Of a stretch of DNA of 64,000 bases, positions 36,901 through 48,818 are shown piece after piece; within the stretch, counting starts at the first letter, position 1; each line of letters starts with the position of its first letter. Made by a program: the position numbers and the translations under genes. Origin of the DNA: Acidithiobacillus marinus (GTDB taxonomy: Bacteria > Pseudomonadota > Gammaproteobacteria > Acidithiobacillales > Acidithiobacillaceae); assembly GCF_002847505.1 (NCBI RefSeq), contig NZ_MXAV01000033.1, positions 62,001 to 126,000 on the forward strand, written 5' to 3'. The notes beneath the pieces were generated by a model. It was not told where the DNA came from and made no database searches. It saw nothing but the letters and a program-made list of their open reading frames with translations.

Positions 36901-37705
36901 ATTGCCAGAGGTAGAAGTCACCCGCTTGGGTATCAGTCCCCATCTCGTCGGAAAAACCCTGCAGGGGGCCATTGTTCGTGAGCCGCGCCTGCGTCTCGCC
37001 GTAAATCCTGATCTGGATGCGCGCATCGCCGGTCAGCCGCTCCGGCAAATACGCCGGCGTGGCAAATATTTGCTGCTGGATATCGATAGTGGCAGCATCA
37101 TGATTCATTTGGGCATGAGTGGCCACTTGCGGGTGCTCCCCCGGGAAACTCCAGTAGTCAAACATGATCATGTAGACCTGCTGTTCAGTCAGGATATCTG
37201 CTTGCGCTTTCATGATCCCCGGCGTTTTGGTGTGTTGTGCTGGCTGGAAGCCGCCGATGCCCACCCACTGATCTCCCGCCTGGGCCCGGAACCTCTGGGC
37301 CCGGAGTTTTCTGGAGATTACCTTTATGTCCACAGTCGGCAGCGTCAGATTCCGGTCAAGGCCTTTTTGATGGATGCCCATCAGGTAGTGGGTGTGGGGA
37401 ATATTTACGCCAATGAGGCCCTGTTTGACGCAGGTATCGATCCCCGTCGTCCAGCCGGGCGGATTTCTCTGGAGCGCTACCGGCGCCTGGCCGAAGCGGT
37501 GCGCAGAGTGCTGGAGGCAGCGATTCAGCAGGGCGGCACCACGCTGCGGGATTTTACCCAGCCGGATGGCAGAAACGGCTATTTTCGACTATCTCTGGCG
37601 GTATACGGACGAGAAGGACAAGCCTGTATCCGCTGCGGAAAAATCCTGCAGGGAATACGCATCGGAGGGCGGGCAACGACTTATTGTTCCCATTGTCAGC
37701 ATTAA
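36893..37705 (+). CDS. mutM: Formamidopyrimidine-DNA glycosylase
   Basis: Bifunctional base-excision enzyme that removes 8-oxoguanine and nicks the abasic site. The 270 aa begin [12 protein letters not shown], with the catalytic N-terminal Pro and Glu, then GRRGKYLLLD-like residues (RRRGKYLLLDID), and end with a complete zinc finger CIRCGKILQGIRIGGRATTYCSHC. It follows prmC with an 8-nt overlap. Oxidative DNA damage is a plausible stress for an iron- and metal-rich habitat; that is inference. Confidence 0.98.
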   Translation: MPELPEVEVTRLGISPHLVGKTLQGAIVREPRLRLAVNPDLDARIAGQPLRQIRRRGKYLLLDIDSGSIMIHLGMSGHLRVLPRETPVVKHDHVDLLFSQDICLRFHDPRRFGVLCWLEAADAHPLISRLGPEPLGPEFSGDYLYVHSRQRQIPVKAFLMDAHQVVGVGNIYANEALFDAGIDPRRPAGRISLERYRRLAEAVRRVLEAAIQQGGTTLRDFTQPDGRNGYFRLSLAVYGREGQACIRCGKILQGIRIGGRATTYCSHCQH

Positions 37706-37721
37706 AACCAGGGAGTGAATA

Positions 37722-39939
<2,218 letters not shown>

Positions 39940-39964
39940 TTACTCCTTGGACCAATTCTATATT

Positions 39965-40489
39965 CTACTTTCCTGAAGGACGGTGGTCCACCCTGTCACT
40001 GAACTGCTGTTTCAGGGCCCGGGCCACGGCAGGCTGGACAAAGGCGCTGACATCGCCGCCCAGGCGACTGATTTCCCGGACCAGGCTGGAAGAAAGGAAG
40101 GTATGCTGGTCGGAAGTCATCAAAAACAGAGTTTCAATTTGCGCGTCCATACGTCGATTGATGGAAGCCAGCTGAAACTCGTGTTCAAAATCCGAAATGG
40201 CCCGCAGGCCCCGCAAAATCAGATGGGTTTTTTCTTCTTCCAGGAGATGAATCAGCAAACCCGAAAAGGCACGCACCCGGACTCCCGGTATGCCAGCCAG
40301 GGTCTCCCGGGCCAGAGCGACCCTATCCTCTAAAGAAAATATGGGGTTTTTAGGCGTTTCCGCCGCGATGGCGACCACAACCTCATCAAAAAGCAGGGCG
40401 GCACGGCGCACCAGATCTTCATGCCCGTGGGTGATGGGGTCAAAGGTGCCGGGATAAATGATGCGTCTTGGCTGGGTTGAGCTACTCAT
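39965..40489 (-). CDS. coaD: Phosphopantetheine adenylyltransferase
   Basis: Penultimate step of coenzyme A synthesis. The 174 aa contain IYPGTFDPITHGHEDLV (with the HxGH signature variant THGH), LRGLRAISDFEHEF and FLSSSLVREISRLGGDVS. The length is slightly above the usual 160 owing to a short C-terminal tail. The start overlaps the rsmD stop by 4 nt, giving the common rsmD-coaD-ferredoxin operon. Confidence 0.97.
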   Translation of the reverse strand: MSSSTQPRRIIYPGTFDPITHGHEDLVRRAALLFDEVVVAIAAETPKNPIFSLEDRVALARETLAGIPGVRVRAFSGLLIHLLEEEKTHLILRGLRAISDFEHEFQLASINRRMDAQIETLFLMTSDQHTFLSSSLVREISRLGGDVSAFVQPAVARALKQQFSDRVDHRPSGK

Positions 40490-41058
40490 GCCTCATCCAT
40501 ATTCTCCTGCTGCTTGCAGTACAAAGTATAAAAGGTCTCGCCACAATGGCCGTGCCGATAGGCTTGCCAGCCGGTCGGAATGTCTGCTTCCTGCCATTGC
40601 TCGGTGGCCGAACTTTCCAGGTACAGCCAGCGAGGGGTGGGGAAGGTGGCCGTGGAACGCAACGCACCGGCCAGGCGGCGAGGCCAGCCCTGATCAAAGG
40701 GTGGGTCAGCGAATACTATATCAAAGGGACGGTGATCCTGCTGCAAATAAAGCAGTGCATCCTTGCCCGCCAGCTGACTCTCGGCCATCCCGCAGACCTG
40801 CAGGTTGCGTAACAATAAGGCGCGATGTTGCGGATTTTTTTCCACAAAAACCACCTCTCCGGCATTGCGCGACCAGGCTTCCAGGCCCAGGGCACCACTG
40901 CCGGCAAAGAGGTCCAGTACCCGCGCTCCGGAAACGGCGCCCCCCAACCAGTTAAAAAGGCGTTCCCGCACGATTCCCGGGGTGGGTCTGACGCCAGGTC
41001 CAGAGGGCGTCAGCAGGCTGCGCCCCCGACAGTGACCCGCAATAATCCGCACAGTCAT
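40486..41058 (-). CDS. rsmD: 16S rRNA (guanine-966-N2)-methyltransferase
   Basis: A 190-aa SAM enzyme that modifies G966 of 16S rRNA. It has VRIIAGHCRGRSL, RPTPGIVRERLFNWL, the SAM site VLDLFAGSGALGLEA and the catalytic DPPF in VFADPPFDQG. It is the promoter-proximal gene of rsmD-coaD-ferredoxin and is divergent from ftsY, with 116 nt between starts. The rsmD-ftsY divergence is standard in proteobacteria. Confidence 0.96.
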   Translation of the reverse strand: MTVRIIAGHCRGRSLLTPSGPGVRPTPGIVRERLFNWLGGAVSGARVLDLFAGSGALGLEAWSRNAGEVVFVEKNPQHRALLLRNLQVCGMAESQLAGKDALLYLQQDHRPFDIVFADPPFDQGWPRRLAGALRSTATFPTPRWLYLESSATEQWQEADIPTGWQAYRHGHCGETFYTLYCKQQENMDEA

Positions 41059-41174
41059 CCATATCTCCGTTGGATTTTGCCCATATAACAGGAGGTTTGC
41101 GCCTGTGCATTGTTCGGCAGGCGGCTTCGGTGGATAATGTCAGGGTTCATGATATGTGAGGTTCTGTAAACTCG

Positions 41175-42377
41175 ATGGTTTTTAACTGGTTCAAGCGTAA
41201 CAAAAGCCCCTCTCCGGAGGAACTGAGTGAAGCCTCCGAAACCGCTGCTACTCACCGGGAATCGGAAGCGCCGGCCGAGGGCCATATTCCTGAAGTGCTG
41301 GAGCCAGAAACAAAATCAGCAGAAACCGACAAAGTTGCCGCTTCTCCATCAGATCAGCTGCCCGAACTTCTGCCAGAAGACGCCGCCGAAAAAATATCCC
41401 AGTCATCTGGAGGAGATGATCTGTCCCCTCCGGTTGCAGACAGCGCTCCGCCTAAAAGTATGTTTGCGCGTTTGCGCGAGGGCCTGAGTCGCAGTCGCGA
41501 ACAGTTTACCGAAGGTGTGGGCCGGCTCGTGCTGGGCAAGAAGGTCATCGACGATGAATTGCTGGAAGATCTGGAGGCCTTACTTTTACAGGCCGATCTG
41601 GGCTCAGCGGCGACCCTGGAAATCATGTCGGCCGTGACTGAAAAGGTCCGTCGTAAGGAATTGACAGACCCCGCCGTACTCAAAAAAGCCCTGCGCAGTG
41701 CCCTTCTCGATATTCTGCAACCCCGCGCTGAAACCTGGGCACCTGAAAAAGGACGAACCCAGGTGCTGATGATGGTCGGCATCAATGGTGCGGGAAAAAC
41801 CACGACCACCGGTAAACTCGCCGCCCGCTGGAAAGCGGAAGGTTTTTCCCTGGTGCTGGCTGCGGGTGACACCTTCCGGGCAGCGGCGGTGGAACAATTA
41901 CAAGGCTGGGGCCAGCGCGTACAGGTGCCGGTGGTTGCCCAGGGAACCGGCGCCGATAGTGCCTCGGTGATTTTTGATGCCTTTACCGCCGCCCGCGCCC
42001 GGGACACCGACCTACTCATTGCCGATACGGCTGGGCGTTTGCATACCCAGAATCATTTGATGGAAGAACTCAAAAAGGTCAAGCGGGTACTGGGCAAGCA
42101 GGACCCGGATGCTCCCCATCAGGTCTGGCTGGTGCTAGATGCCGGCACTGGACAGAATGCCCTCAATCAGGCCCAGCAGTTTCACGAAGCTATTGGCCTG
42201 ACTGGTATTTGTATTACCAAGCTGGATGGGACCGCCAAGGGTGGGGTGGTGGCCGCCATTGCCAAGGCCCTGCCTATTCCGATTCGTTATATCGGCATGG
42301 GTGAACAGGTGGCCGACCTGCGTCCCTTTGATCCTGAATCGTTTGTGGATGCTCTCTTCGCGGAGTCGAAGTCATGA
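41175..42377 (+). CDS. ftsY: Signal recognition particle receptor
   Basis: The SRP receptor that delivers membrane proteins to SecYEG. It is 400 aa: an acidic, membrane-binding A domain (about residues 1-100, rich in Glu, Ser and Pro), the N domain, and the G domain with GINGAGKTTTTGKLA, DTFRAAAVEQL, DTAGRLHTQ and TKLDGTAKGG. All GTPase motifs are intact. The stop overlaps the ftsE start (ATGA), so ftsY-ftsE-ftsX form one operon. Confidence 0.97.
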   Translation: MVFNWFKRNKSPSPEELSEASETAATHRESEAPAEGHIPEVLEPETKSAETDKVAASPSDQLPELLPEDAAEKISQSSGGDDLSPPVADSAPPKSMFARLREGLSRSREQFTEGVGRLVLGKKVIDDELLEDLEALLLQADLGSAATLEIMSAVTEKVRRKELTDPAVLKKALRSALLDILQPRAETWAPEKGRTQVLMMVGINGAGKTTTTGKLAARWKAEGFSLVLAAGDTFRAAAVEQLQGWGQRVQVPVVAQGTGADSASVIFDAFTAARARDTDLLIADTAGRLHTQNHLMEELKKVKRVLGKQDPDAPHQVWLVLDAGTGQNALNQAQQFHEAIGLTGICITKLDGTAKGGVVAAIAKALPIPIRYIGMGEQVADLRPFDPESFVDALFAESKS

Positions 42378-43045
42378 TTGAATTTATCAATGTTACCAAG
42401 CACTATCCCGGTCGTCATCATGTGCTCCGCGAGCTGAATCTCAAGCTCCCGACCGGACAGATGGCTTTGCTGACCGGTCCTTCCGGAGCCGGCAAAAGCA
42501 CCTTGCTGAAATTGCTGCTGCGTCTGGAAGATGTGAGCCACGGTACGTTGATGGTCAATGGTGTGGATGTGTCGACCCTGAAAAAACGCCACATACCTGC
42601 TTATCGGCGGCGCATCGGCGTGGTTTTTCAGGACCACAAATTGTTGATGGATCGTGATGTATTCAGCAATGTCGCCCTGACCCTGCAGGTCAGTGGCATG
42701 CATGCCAAGCTGATTCAAAACCGGGTACGTGCCGCCCTGGAAAAAGTCGGCCTGGGAAATCGGATTCACAACATGCCGGCAACCCTGTCGGGAGGCGAAC
42801 AGCAGCGGGTGGGCATTGCCCGGGCTATTGTCCATACCCCGGAAATTCTTTTGGCAGACGAGCCTACCGGCAATCTCGACGGTTCCTTGAGCACGGAAAT
42901 TCTCGATATGTTCCGGGACTTTCATCAACATGGCACCACCGTTCTGGTGGCAACCCATGACCAGACCCAGGTCGAGCGTCTGGGGCTGCCGGTATTTCAT
43001 CTGGAGCAAGGCATGCTGCAGAATTCTCAGGAGAAGTCCGCGTGA
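42374..43045 (+). CDS. ftsE: Cell division ATP-binding protein FtsE
   Basis: The ABC-type ATPase of the FtsEX complex at the divisome, which controls peptidoglycan hydrolases. The 223 aa carry Walker [12 protein letters not shown], a Q-loop (VFQDHKLL), the signature [12 protein letters not shown] and Walker [13 protein letters not shown]. The start overlaps ftsY by 4 nt and the stop overlaps ftsX by 4 nt (GTGA). Confidence 0.97.
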   Translation: MIEFINVTKHYPGRHHVLRELNLKLPTGQMALLTGPSGAGKSTLLKLLLRLEDVSHGTLMVNGVDVSTLKKRHIPAYRRRIGVVFQDHKLLMDRDVFSNVALTLQVSGMHAKLIQNRVRAALEKVGLGNRIHNMPATLSGGEQQRVGIARAIVHTPEILLADEPTGNLDGSLSTEILDMFRDFHQHGTTVLVATHDQTQVERLGLPVFHLEQGMLQNSQEKSA

Positions 43046-43950
43046 GTGCCATACATATTCGTCTGGAAGCCGCCCAAAACGCCCTGCACACCCTGGTCAA
43101 GCAGCCACTGGCGACGCTGATGACCATTTTCGCCCTGGCCATTGTGCTGGCGCTTCCCGTCGGTCTTTTTGCCGCCTTGAATAATCTCCAGCAATTGCTG
43201 GGACAGTGGCGGGACCAGGCGCAGATTTCCCTGTTTCTGCATCAGGACGCCACCGAGCAGGATGTCCAGCAACTTCAGAAACAGCTCCAGAGCAGTACCG
43301 GGGTCGTCAATGTCCGCTATGTGGGTAAGTCTGCAGCCCTCCAGGAATTTGAGAAAAATGCCGGCATGACCGCAGCCATCAAGATTCTCGGTGAAAATCC
43401 CCTGCCGGCTTCATTTATTGTCGAGTTGAATCCCTTATCCGAAAGCCCCGCTGCCCTGCAGGCGCAGATCCAGTCCTGGGCACGTTTGCCTGGCGTTGCC
43501 AGCGCCCAATCGGATCTGCATTGGGTGGCGCGCCTCCAGGCAATTCTCGCCCTGGGGAAAACCGCCGTCTGGATTCTCGCCATCATGTTGGCCGTTGGCG
43601 CCATTCTGGTCATGGGCAATACTATTCGTCTGCATATAGCCCAGCGCCGCGATGAAATTGATATTGCCAGTTTGGTGGGGGCCACTCGCGCTTTCATTCG
43701 CCGACCTTTTCTTTATCAGGGGCTGATTCAGGGCGCCATCGCTGGTATTTTAGCCTGGATCATCATTGCCATTACCATCGCGATTTTGCAGGGACCGGTA
43801 GATCGTCTGGCTACCCTCTACGGCACGCGCTTTGAACTTTTGGGACTGACAGGCTTGGAAGGATTGATTCTGATTGCCATCAGCGCCATCCTCGGCTGGC
43901 TGGGCTCCCGACTTGCCGTAGGCCAACATCTCGACCATACTTTTTCTTAA
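43042..43950 (+). CDS. ftsX: Cell division protein FtsX
   Basis: The membrane partner of FtsE, 302 aa. It has one N-terminal span (around residues 30-55), a periplasmic domain (about 60-170) and three C-terminal spans, the last ending about ten residues before the stop. The GTG start overlaps the ftsE stop. A short inverted repeat (AAAGCC/GGCTTT) lies just after the gene and may attenuate transcription before rpoH. Confidence 0.95.
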   Translation: MSAIHIRLEAAQNALHTLVKQPLATLMTIFALAIVLALPVGLFAALNNLQQLLGQWRDQAQISLFLHQDATEQDVQQLQKQLQSSTGVVNVRYVGKSAALQEFEKNAGMTAAIKILGENPLPASFIVELNPLSESPAALQAQIQSWARLPGVASAQSDLHWVARLQAILALGKTAVWILAIMLAVGAILVMGNTIRLHIAQRRDEIDIASLVGATRAFIRRPFLYQGLIQGAIAGILAWIIIAITIAILQGPVDRLATLYGTRFELLGLTGLEGLILIAISAILGWLGSRLAVGQHLDHTFS

Positions 43951-43964
43951 AAAGGCAGAAAGCC

Positions 43965-43993
43965 CTTGAAAAGGCTTTACGTGATCCCCAACT
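43965..43993 (+). promoter_or_regulatory. Sigma-32-like promoter upstream of rpoH
   Basis: CTTGAA (43965-43970) and CCCCAACT (43986-43993) are separated by 15 nt, close to the sigma-32 consensus CTTGAA/CCCCATNT. The start of transcription would be about 95 nt before the rpoH ATG. The -35 lies within the loop of a small inverted repeat after ftsX. Confidence 0.5.
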
Positions 43994-44087
43994 GTTCATT
44001 AAGTAGTGTCTGCGTACTGTTTTGCGGCTTGGAACTTACGACAGATATTGAGAGTCCAAGGTATCATGATTGTCATGAGGACAAAAT

Positions 44088-44948
44088 ATGAATGAACTTG
44101 CTATAGCCAGTAGGGATTTGGTCAGCACCGACGGGCTGGCGGCATACCTGCGTTTCGTCAATGCCCAGCCGATGCTGGAGCCTGAAGAAGAGCGGGATCT
44201 GGCTCTGCGACTGCGCGATCATGATGATGTCGAAGCAGCCAAATCTCTGGTGCTCAGTCACCTGCGTTTTGTGGTGCGCATTGCTCGGGGATATCGGGGC
44301 TACGGCCTTCAGGAAGCAGACCTGATTCAGGAGGGTAATATTGGCCTGATGAAGGCGGTCAAACGCTATGATCCAGATCATGGTGTGCGTCTGGTGTCTT
44401 TTGCCGTGCATTGGGTCAAGGCAGAAATACATGAGTTCATTTTGCGTAACTGGCGGATTGTCAAAGTGGCGACCACCAAAGCCCAGCGCAAGCTTTTCTT
44501 TAACCTGCGTTCCAGTCGTACTCACACCGGCTGGCTGAGTGGGGAAGAAAGTGCTGCCATTGCCGAAGACTTGGGTGTGACTCAGGAACAGGTCCTGGAA
44601 ATGGAAGGTCGTATGACCGGTCACGATTACTCCCTGAACATGGAGCCCGATGAAGAGAGCGGAAATTCCCGAGTAATGGAACTGGCCGATCCCGCGGATT
44701 CAACGGTAGATCAACTGTTCGCCCGGGATTGGGATGACCATCAGCATGCCGCCTTGCAGCGTGCGTTGTCAGCCCTGCCTCAGCGGGATCGTTATATCAT
44801 CGAAAATCGCTGGCTCAGTGAGGAACCCAAGACCTTGCAGGTGCTCGGCGATGAGCTCGGTGTTTCTGCCGAACGCATCCGCCAGCTGGAAAAAAGCAGC
44901 ATGAACAAGTTGCGCCAGAAAATGCTGGCGCTGAGTTCGGCGGCCTGA
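44088..44948 (+). CDS. rpoH: RNA polymerase sigma-32 (heat-shock) factor
   Basis: Directs RNA polymerase to heat-shock promoters. The 286 aa show region 2 (EEERDLALRLRDHDD, LRFVVRIARGYRGYGLQEADLIQEGNIG split over 2.1-2.2), the RpoH box AQRKLFFNLR and region 4 with EELG-like DELGVSAERIRQLEKSS. The gene follows ftsX as in E. coli but after a 137-nt gap with its own candidate promoter. The RNA leader was not modelled for thermosensor folding. Confidence 0.97.
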   Translation: MNELAIASRDLVSTDGLAAYLRFVNAQPMLEPEEERDLALRLRDHDDVEAAKSLVLSHLRFVVRIARGYRGYGLQEADLIQEGNIGLMKAVKRYDPDHGVRLVSFAVHWVKAEIHEFILRNWRIVKVATTKAQRKLFFNLRSSRTHTGWLSGEESAAIAEDLGVTQEQVLEMEGRMTGHDYSLNMEPDEESGNSRVMELADPADSTVDQLFARDWDDHQHAALQRALSALPQRDRYIIENRWLSEEPKTLQVLGDELGVSAERIRQLEKSSMNKLRQKMLALSSAA

Positions 44949-44952
44949 GCGG

Positions 44953-45276
44953 ATGCTGCTGTTTCATATTGATGACGCAGGACGGTGGCCGAATCTCCTG
45001 GCCAATGTGCGTAACGCGGCGGCGGCGGATCCGGGTCGGGCTTTGCGCGTCATTGCCAACGGCCAGTCCCCGGTTTCTCTGTGGGCGCATGGACACTGGC
45101 GGCGGGAAATCGAAGAACGGATTACCGCTGGTTTAACTGTGGATTTCTGTGAAAACAGTCTGCGTAACATGGGCCTGGATCCCGCTACCCGACCAGCAGG
45201 GAGTCATCTGGTGCCTGCCGGTGTCATTGCCATTGCCGAAGCTCAGGCAGCAGGGGCCTTGTATATCAAGCCCTGA
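44953..45276 (+). CDS. DsrE/YchN-like small sulfur-relay-type protein
   Basis: A 107-aa protein with the DsrE fold pattern: ALRVIANGQSPVSLW near residue 35, a conserved Cys in VDFCENSLRNMG and the ending AAGALYIKP. DsrE-like proteins include sulfur carriers; this one keeps a single Cys in the typical position. It starts 4 nt after rpoH and is probably co-transcribed, which is unusual and could place it under heat-shock control. The function is inferred only from the family. Confidence 0.78.
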   Translation: MLLFHIDDAGRWPNLLANVRNAAAADPGRALRVIANGQSPVSLWAHGHWRREIEERITAGLTVDFCENSLRNMGLDPATRPAGSHLVPAGVIAIAEAQAAGALYIKP

Positions 45277-45293
45277 TTGTTCAATCAGGGCTT
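45268..45293. terminator. Strong hairpin between the DsrE-like gene and hslU, possible bidirectional terminator
   Basis: AAGCCCTGATTG pairs perfectly with CAATCAGGGCTT around TT. It contains the stop codon of the DsrE-like gene and lies between the converging genes. The T-run is short on both strands. Confidence 0.65.
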
Positions 45294-45314
45294 TCATCCC
45301 CCCAAATTTGCACA

Positions 45315-46643
45315 CTATAAAATGTAGCGGGACAGATCTTCGTCCTGGGCCAGATCTTGCAGGCGGCCATCCACATAGGCTGCATTGACTTCCACGTTGG
45401 GTTGGCCGAGGTCCGGGGCGGTAAATGCCACTTCTTCCAGCAGCCTTTCCATGATGGTGTGGAGGCGGCGGGCACCGATATTTTCGACCCTTTCATTGAC
45501 CTGCTGGGCAATTTCGGCAATACGCTGCACACCGTCATCGGTGAATTGCAGGGTGACTCCATCACTGGCGAGGAGGGCGCTGTACTGGCGCACCAGAGCG
45601 TTTTCCGGTTCCTGCAGAATCCTCACCAGATCCGCTGCACTCAGGGCGTCCAGCTCGACGCGAATGGGCAGACGTCCCTGCAGTTCCGGAATGAGGTCCG
45701 AGGGCTTGCTGAGGTGAAAGGCACCGGAAGCGATAAAGAGAATATGATCGGTTTTCACCACCCCATAGCGGGTGCTGACATTGGAGCCTTCCACCAGCGG
45801 CAATAAATCGCGCTGAACCCCTTCCCGGGAAATGTCCGTGCCCTGCTGACTGCCGGAGCGCACGGCGACCTTGTCGATTTCATCAATGAACACAATCCCT
45901 CCCGACTGGACCCGCTCCAAAGCCAGGGCACGGACTTCTTCTTCATTGACCAGTTTGGCGGCCTCGTCGTCAGTGAGCAGACGCTGAGCTTCGGCCACCG
46001 GCACTTTGCGGGTATTGGTCTTGCCTTGGGACATGTTGGAAAACATATCGCGCAGCTGATTGGTCATTTCTTCCATGCCGGCGGGCGCCATGATCTCCAC
46101 GCCAGCCTTGGGAGCCGCCACTTCGATCTCGATTTCCTGCTGGTCGAGTTTACCTTCCCGGAGCATCTTGCGGAATTTCTGGCGGGTACCTTCATCGTTG
46201 CGTGGCACGGAACTATCCCGGGGACCCGGAATCAGGGCATCGAGGATGCGTTCTTCGGCCATTTCCTCAGCCCGTTGGCGCATGGCGGTCTGGCGTTCAC
46301 TGCGGATCATGTCTACGGCGGTTTCGGTCAGATCGCGGATGATGGACTCCACATCCTTGCCCACATAACCGACTTCCGTAAATTTGGTAGCTTCCACCTT
46401 GATGAAAGGCGCATTGGCCAGCTGCGCCAGACGCCGGGCAATTTCGGTTTTGCCCACTCCCGTCGGTCCAATCATCAGAATGTTCTTGGGAGTGATTTCC
46501 TGATGCAGGGGAGCCGGGACCTGGGCACGTCGCCAGCGGTTGCGCAGGGCAATAGCCACCGCACGCTTGGCCTCGGACTGGCCGATGATGTACTTGTCCA
46601 GTTCCTGGACGATTTCGCGGGGGGTCATTTCAGACATGCTCAT
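45315..46643 (-). CDS. hslU: ATP-dependent protease ATPase subunit HslU
   Basis: AAA+ unfoldase of the HslUV protease. The 442 aa include [15 protein letters not shown], Walker [16 protein letters not shown], an intermediate domain (about residues 110-230), Walker [13 protein letters not shown] and the C-terminal tail needed to dock on HslV, ending LSRYIL as in the family. Its start overlaps the hslV stop by 4 nt. It is the last gene of the dapF-to-hslU run. Confidence 0.98.
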   Translation of the reverse strand: MSMSEMTPREIVQELDKYIIGQSEAKRAVAIALRNRWRRAQVPAPLHQEITPKNILMIGPTGVGKTEIARRLAQLANAPFIKVEATKFTEVGYVGKDVESIIRDLTETAVDMIRSERQTAMRQRAEEMAEERILDALIPGPRDSSVPRNDEGTRQKFRKMLREGKLDQQEIEIEVAAPKAGVEIMAPAGMEEMTNQLRDMFSNMSQGKTNTRKVPVAEAQRLLTDDEAAKLVNEEEVRALALERVQSGGIVFIDEIDKVAVRSGSQQGTDISREGVQRDLLPLVEGSNVSTRYGVVKTDHILFIASGAFHLSKPSDLIPELQGRLPIRVELDALSAADLVRILQEPENALVRQYSALLASDGVTLQFTDDGVQRIAEIAQQVNERVENIGARRLHTIMERLLEEVAFTAPDLGQPNVEVNAAYVDGRLQDLAQDEDLSRYIL

Positions 46644-47179
46644 AGTTCTTCAATCGTGTGGTGGTGGTTGGTGTAAATACAGATGTCGCCGGCAATACCC
46701 AGAGCCTTTTCGGCCACTTCGCGGGCGGTTAGGGCGCTGTTTTCCAGCAGGGCGCGGGCAGCCGACAGAGCGTAAGGGCCACCGGAACCAATGGCAATGA
46801 TGCCATATTCCGGTTCCAGCACATCGCCCTGTCCAGTGATAATCAGGCTTTGTTTGTCATCGGCCACGGCGAGCATGGCTTCCAGACGCCGTAATACCCG
46901 ATCGGTGCGCCATTCCTTGGCGAGTTCGACGGCGGCCTTGGCCAGCTGCCCCGGATGGGCCTTGAGTTTGGCCTCGAAGCGTTCCAGCAGGGTAAAAGCA
47001 TCCGCCGTCGCCCCCGCAAAACCGGTCAGCACTCCGGGCTCGATGCGCCGCACCTTGCGCGCATTGCCTTTCATGACGGTATTGCCAAAAGTGACCTGGC
47101 CATCACCTGCCATCACCACATTCGCACCTCGGCGGACGCAAAGAATGGTGGTGCCGTGCAGGGGTAACGCATCTGTCAT
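46640..47179 (-). CDS. hslV: ATP-dependent protease peptidase subunit HslV
   Basis: Proteasome-like peptidase core of HslUV, 179 aa. The nucleophile Thr is in [11 protein letters not shown] and is exposed by removal of the first residues; [22 protein letters not shown] and the catalytic-core Gly/Ser stretch IGSGGPYA follow. It starts 4 nt inside the xerC end, showing tight coupling of the recombinase and protease genes, as in many proteobacteria. Confidence 0.97.
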   Translation of the reverse strand: MTDALPLHGTTILCVRRGANVVMAGDGQVTFGNTVMKGNARKVRRIEPGVLTGFAGATADAFTLLERFEAKLKAHPGQLAKAAVELAKEWRTDRVLRRLEAMLAVADDKQSLIITGQGDVLEPEYGIIAIGSGGPYALSAARALLENSALTAREVAEKALGIAGDICIYTNHHHTIEEL

Positions 47180-48132
47180 AAGGGATCCTCGTTTTGCAAT
47201 GATTTGGACTGTTTGGCGCGGGGATGGGCTTGATCATAGACCTGTGCCAGACGCTGATAATCCATATGGGTATAAATGGCCGTGGTGGCAATACCGGCAT
47301 GTCCCAGATATTCCTGCACGGCGCGCAAATCTCCGGCGGACTGGAGAAAATGACTGGCGGCGCTATGGCGCAGGGTATGGGGATGCATATGCTGACCCAG
47401 GCGCTTTTCACCCAGCGTTTTGATGCGGATCTGGATACTGCGGATACTGAGGCGTTGACCGGAAGCATTGAGGAGCAGGGCGCTTTCTTCCAGATGCTGC
47501 TTGTCCAGGAGCAGGGCATGGCGCAGGGGCAGATAGGCAGTCAGAACCCGCCAGACTGTCGAGCCTGCCGGGACCAGCCTTTCCTTGCGCCCCTTGCCCA
47601 TGACCCGCACGCTGCCGCCCTGACGATCCAGATCTAGTAAGTCCAGGCCCGCCAGTTCACTGACGCGCAGGGCACTGGAGTAGAGCAGCTCCAGGATCAG
47701 TTGGTCGCGGATTTGGGCAAAATCCGGCGCATTTGCGGAGCTGTCTGCGGTGTCCATCAACTGTTTGGCTTGATCTACGGTCAACCAGTCGGGCAAACGT
47801 TGTTCAGACTTGGGCATCAGGATGCCTTGCACGGGGTTGGGCAGCTCCGGGGTATTTTTCTGCAAGTGGCGATAGAGGGCGCGCAGGGCCGCAAAGCGAC
47901 GCCGCAGACTGCGGATTGCTACCCCGCGACTGCGTTCATGCATCAGATAGGCACGCAGATCGGCGGGCTGGACAGCATCCATACGCTGGGCCTCGTCTTG
48001 AGTCTTACGGGTCTGCATGAATTGCCTCCAGCCCTGCAGGTCGCGCTGGTAAGACCCGATGGTGGCGGGGCTGTAGCGACCGCCCTGGACAAGAGCGTTC
48101 AGAAAATCGGCGATGGCTTCCTCAATCAGCAT
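47176..48132 (-). CDS. xerC: Tyrosine recombinase XerC
   Basis: Resolves chromosome dimers at dif with XerD. The 318 aa have an N-terminal SAM-like domain and a catalytic domain with the R-K-H-R-H-Y set: SALRVSEL (Arg), [10 protein letters not shown] (Lys), [12 protein letters not shown] (His/Arg), [16 protein letters not shown] (His and nucleophile Tyr). It follows the DUF484 gene (7-nt overlap) and precedes hslV. No dif site was found in the window. Confidence 0.95.
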   Translation of the reverse strand: MLIEEAIADFLNALVQGGRYSPATIGSYQRDLQGWRQFMQTRKTQDEAQRMDAVQPADLRAYLMHERSRGVAIRSLRRRFAALRALYRHLQKNTPELPNPVQGILMPKSEQRLPDWLTVDQAKQLMDTADSSANAPDFAQIRDQLILELLYSSALRVSELAGLDLLDLDRQGGSVRVMGKGRKERLVPAGSTVWRVLTAYLPLRHALLLDKQHLEESALLLNASGQRLSIRSIQIRIKTLGEKRLGQHMHPHTLRHSAASHFLQSAGDLRAVQEYLGHAGIATTAIYTHMDYQRLAQVYDQAHPRAKQSKSLQNEDPL

Positions 48133-48818
48133 GGAGTCAGGCAGCGATCCAGGGCCGCTGTCACCAAGCGGGCAATCTGATTGAGCAGATCAGCACCCGC
48201 ATCCTCGGCGTAGCGCTCGGGACTCTGGCTGCCCAGCACAATCCCCGCCTGGAGATGCTGACCGACCAGCGGAATCAGGGCAAAGGACTCCAACGCCGCA
48301 CCATCCGCTGCAAACAAGGTGCTACGGAGTGCTGGCGAAAGAGACAAGCCGGTCGCCGCCCGTAAAGATGGGGCGTCATCCAGCAAGGCCAAAAAGTCTG
48401 TGGCTTCGAGCACGGCAAATTCCGGCAGCTCCGCTACCGGCGCGCGGGCGATCAGCGCCAAGGCTTCCACCTGGAAACCCTCGCGCAGACGGGTCAGCAC
48501 CGTATGCAGAGTGGCCGGGCAGTCGGGTGTATTGAGCAACTCGGTAGCCAGATCGGAAAGGTGCAGGCCCAGGGCGGCATTTTGTTGGGCAGCCCCCAGC
48601 AGGGCACTGATACGCTGCTGCAAGCGTTGATTTTCTTCTCGCAAAATCTGGGCCTGCCTTTCCAGCAGTGAAGAAGCAGAGCCACGTCCCACATGCGGTA
48701 AGGTCAGAGAAAGGAGCAGGTCTTCCTGGTCCCATAAATATTGCGGATGCTCGCGCAGATACTGGTGGACTTGCTGCGCCAGATCATCCTGCTCCGGGAC
48801 GCTGGCCAATTCAGTCAT
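48126..48818 (-). CDS. DUF484 (YigA-like) protein
   Basis: A 230-aa protein. It has a helical N-terminus (VHQYLREHPQYLWDQEDLL), a coiled coil (RQAQILREENQRLQQ) and a GAF-like C-terminal half (FALIPLVGQHLQAGIVLGSQ). DUF484 is regularly found between dapF and xerC in proteobacteria and is of unknown function. The ATG at 48818 has GGGAGG directly in front of it with no spacer; a TTG three codons later (48809) has better spacing, so the start is uncertain. It overlaps the small ORF upstream. Confidence 0.88.
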   Translation of the reverse strand: MTELASVPEQDDLAQQVHQYLREHPQYLWDQEDLLLSLTLPHVGRGSASSLLERQAQILREENQRLQQRISALLGAAQQNAALGLHLSDLATELLNTPDCPATLHTVLTRLREGFQVEALALIARAPVAELPEFAVLEATDFLALLDDAPSLRAATGLSLSPALRSTLFAADGAALESFALIPLVGQHLQAGIVLGSQSPERYAEDAGADLLNQIARLVTAALDRCLTPC

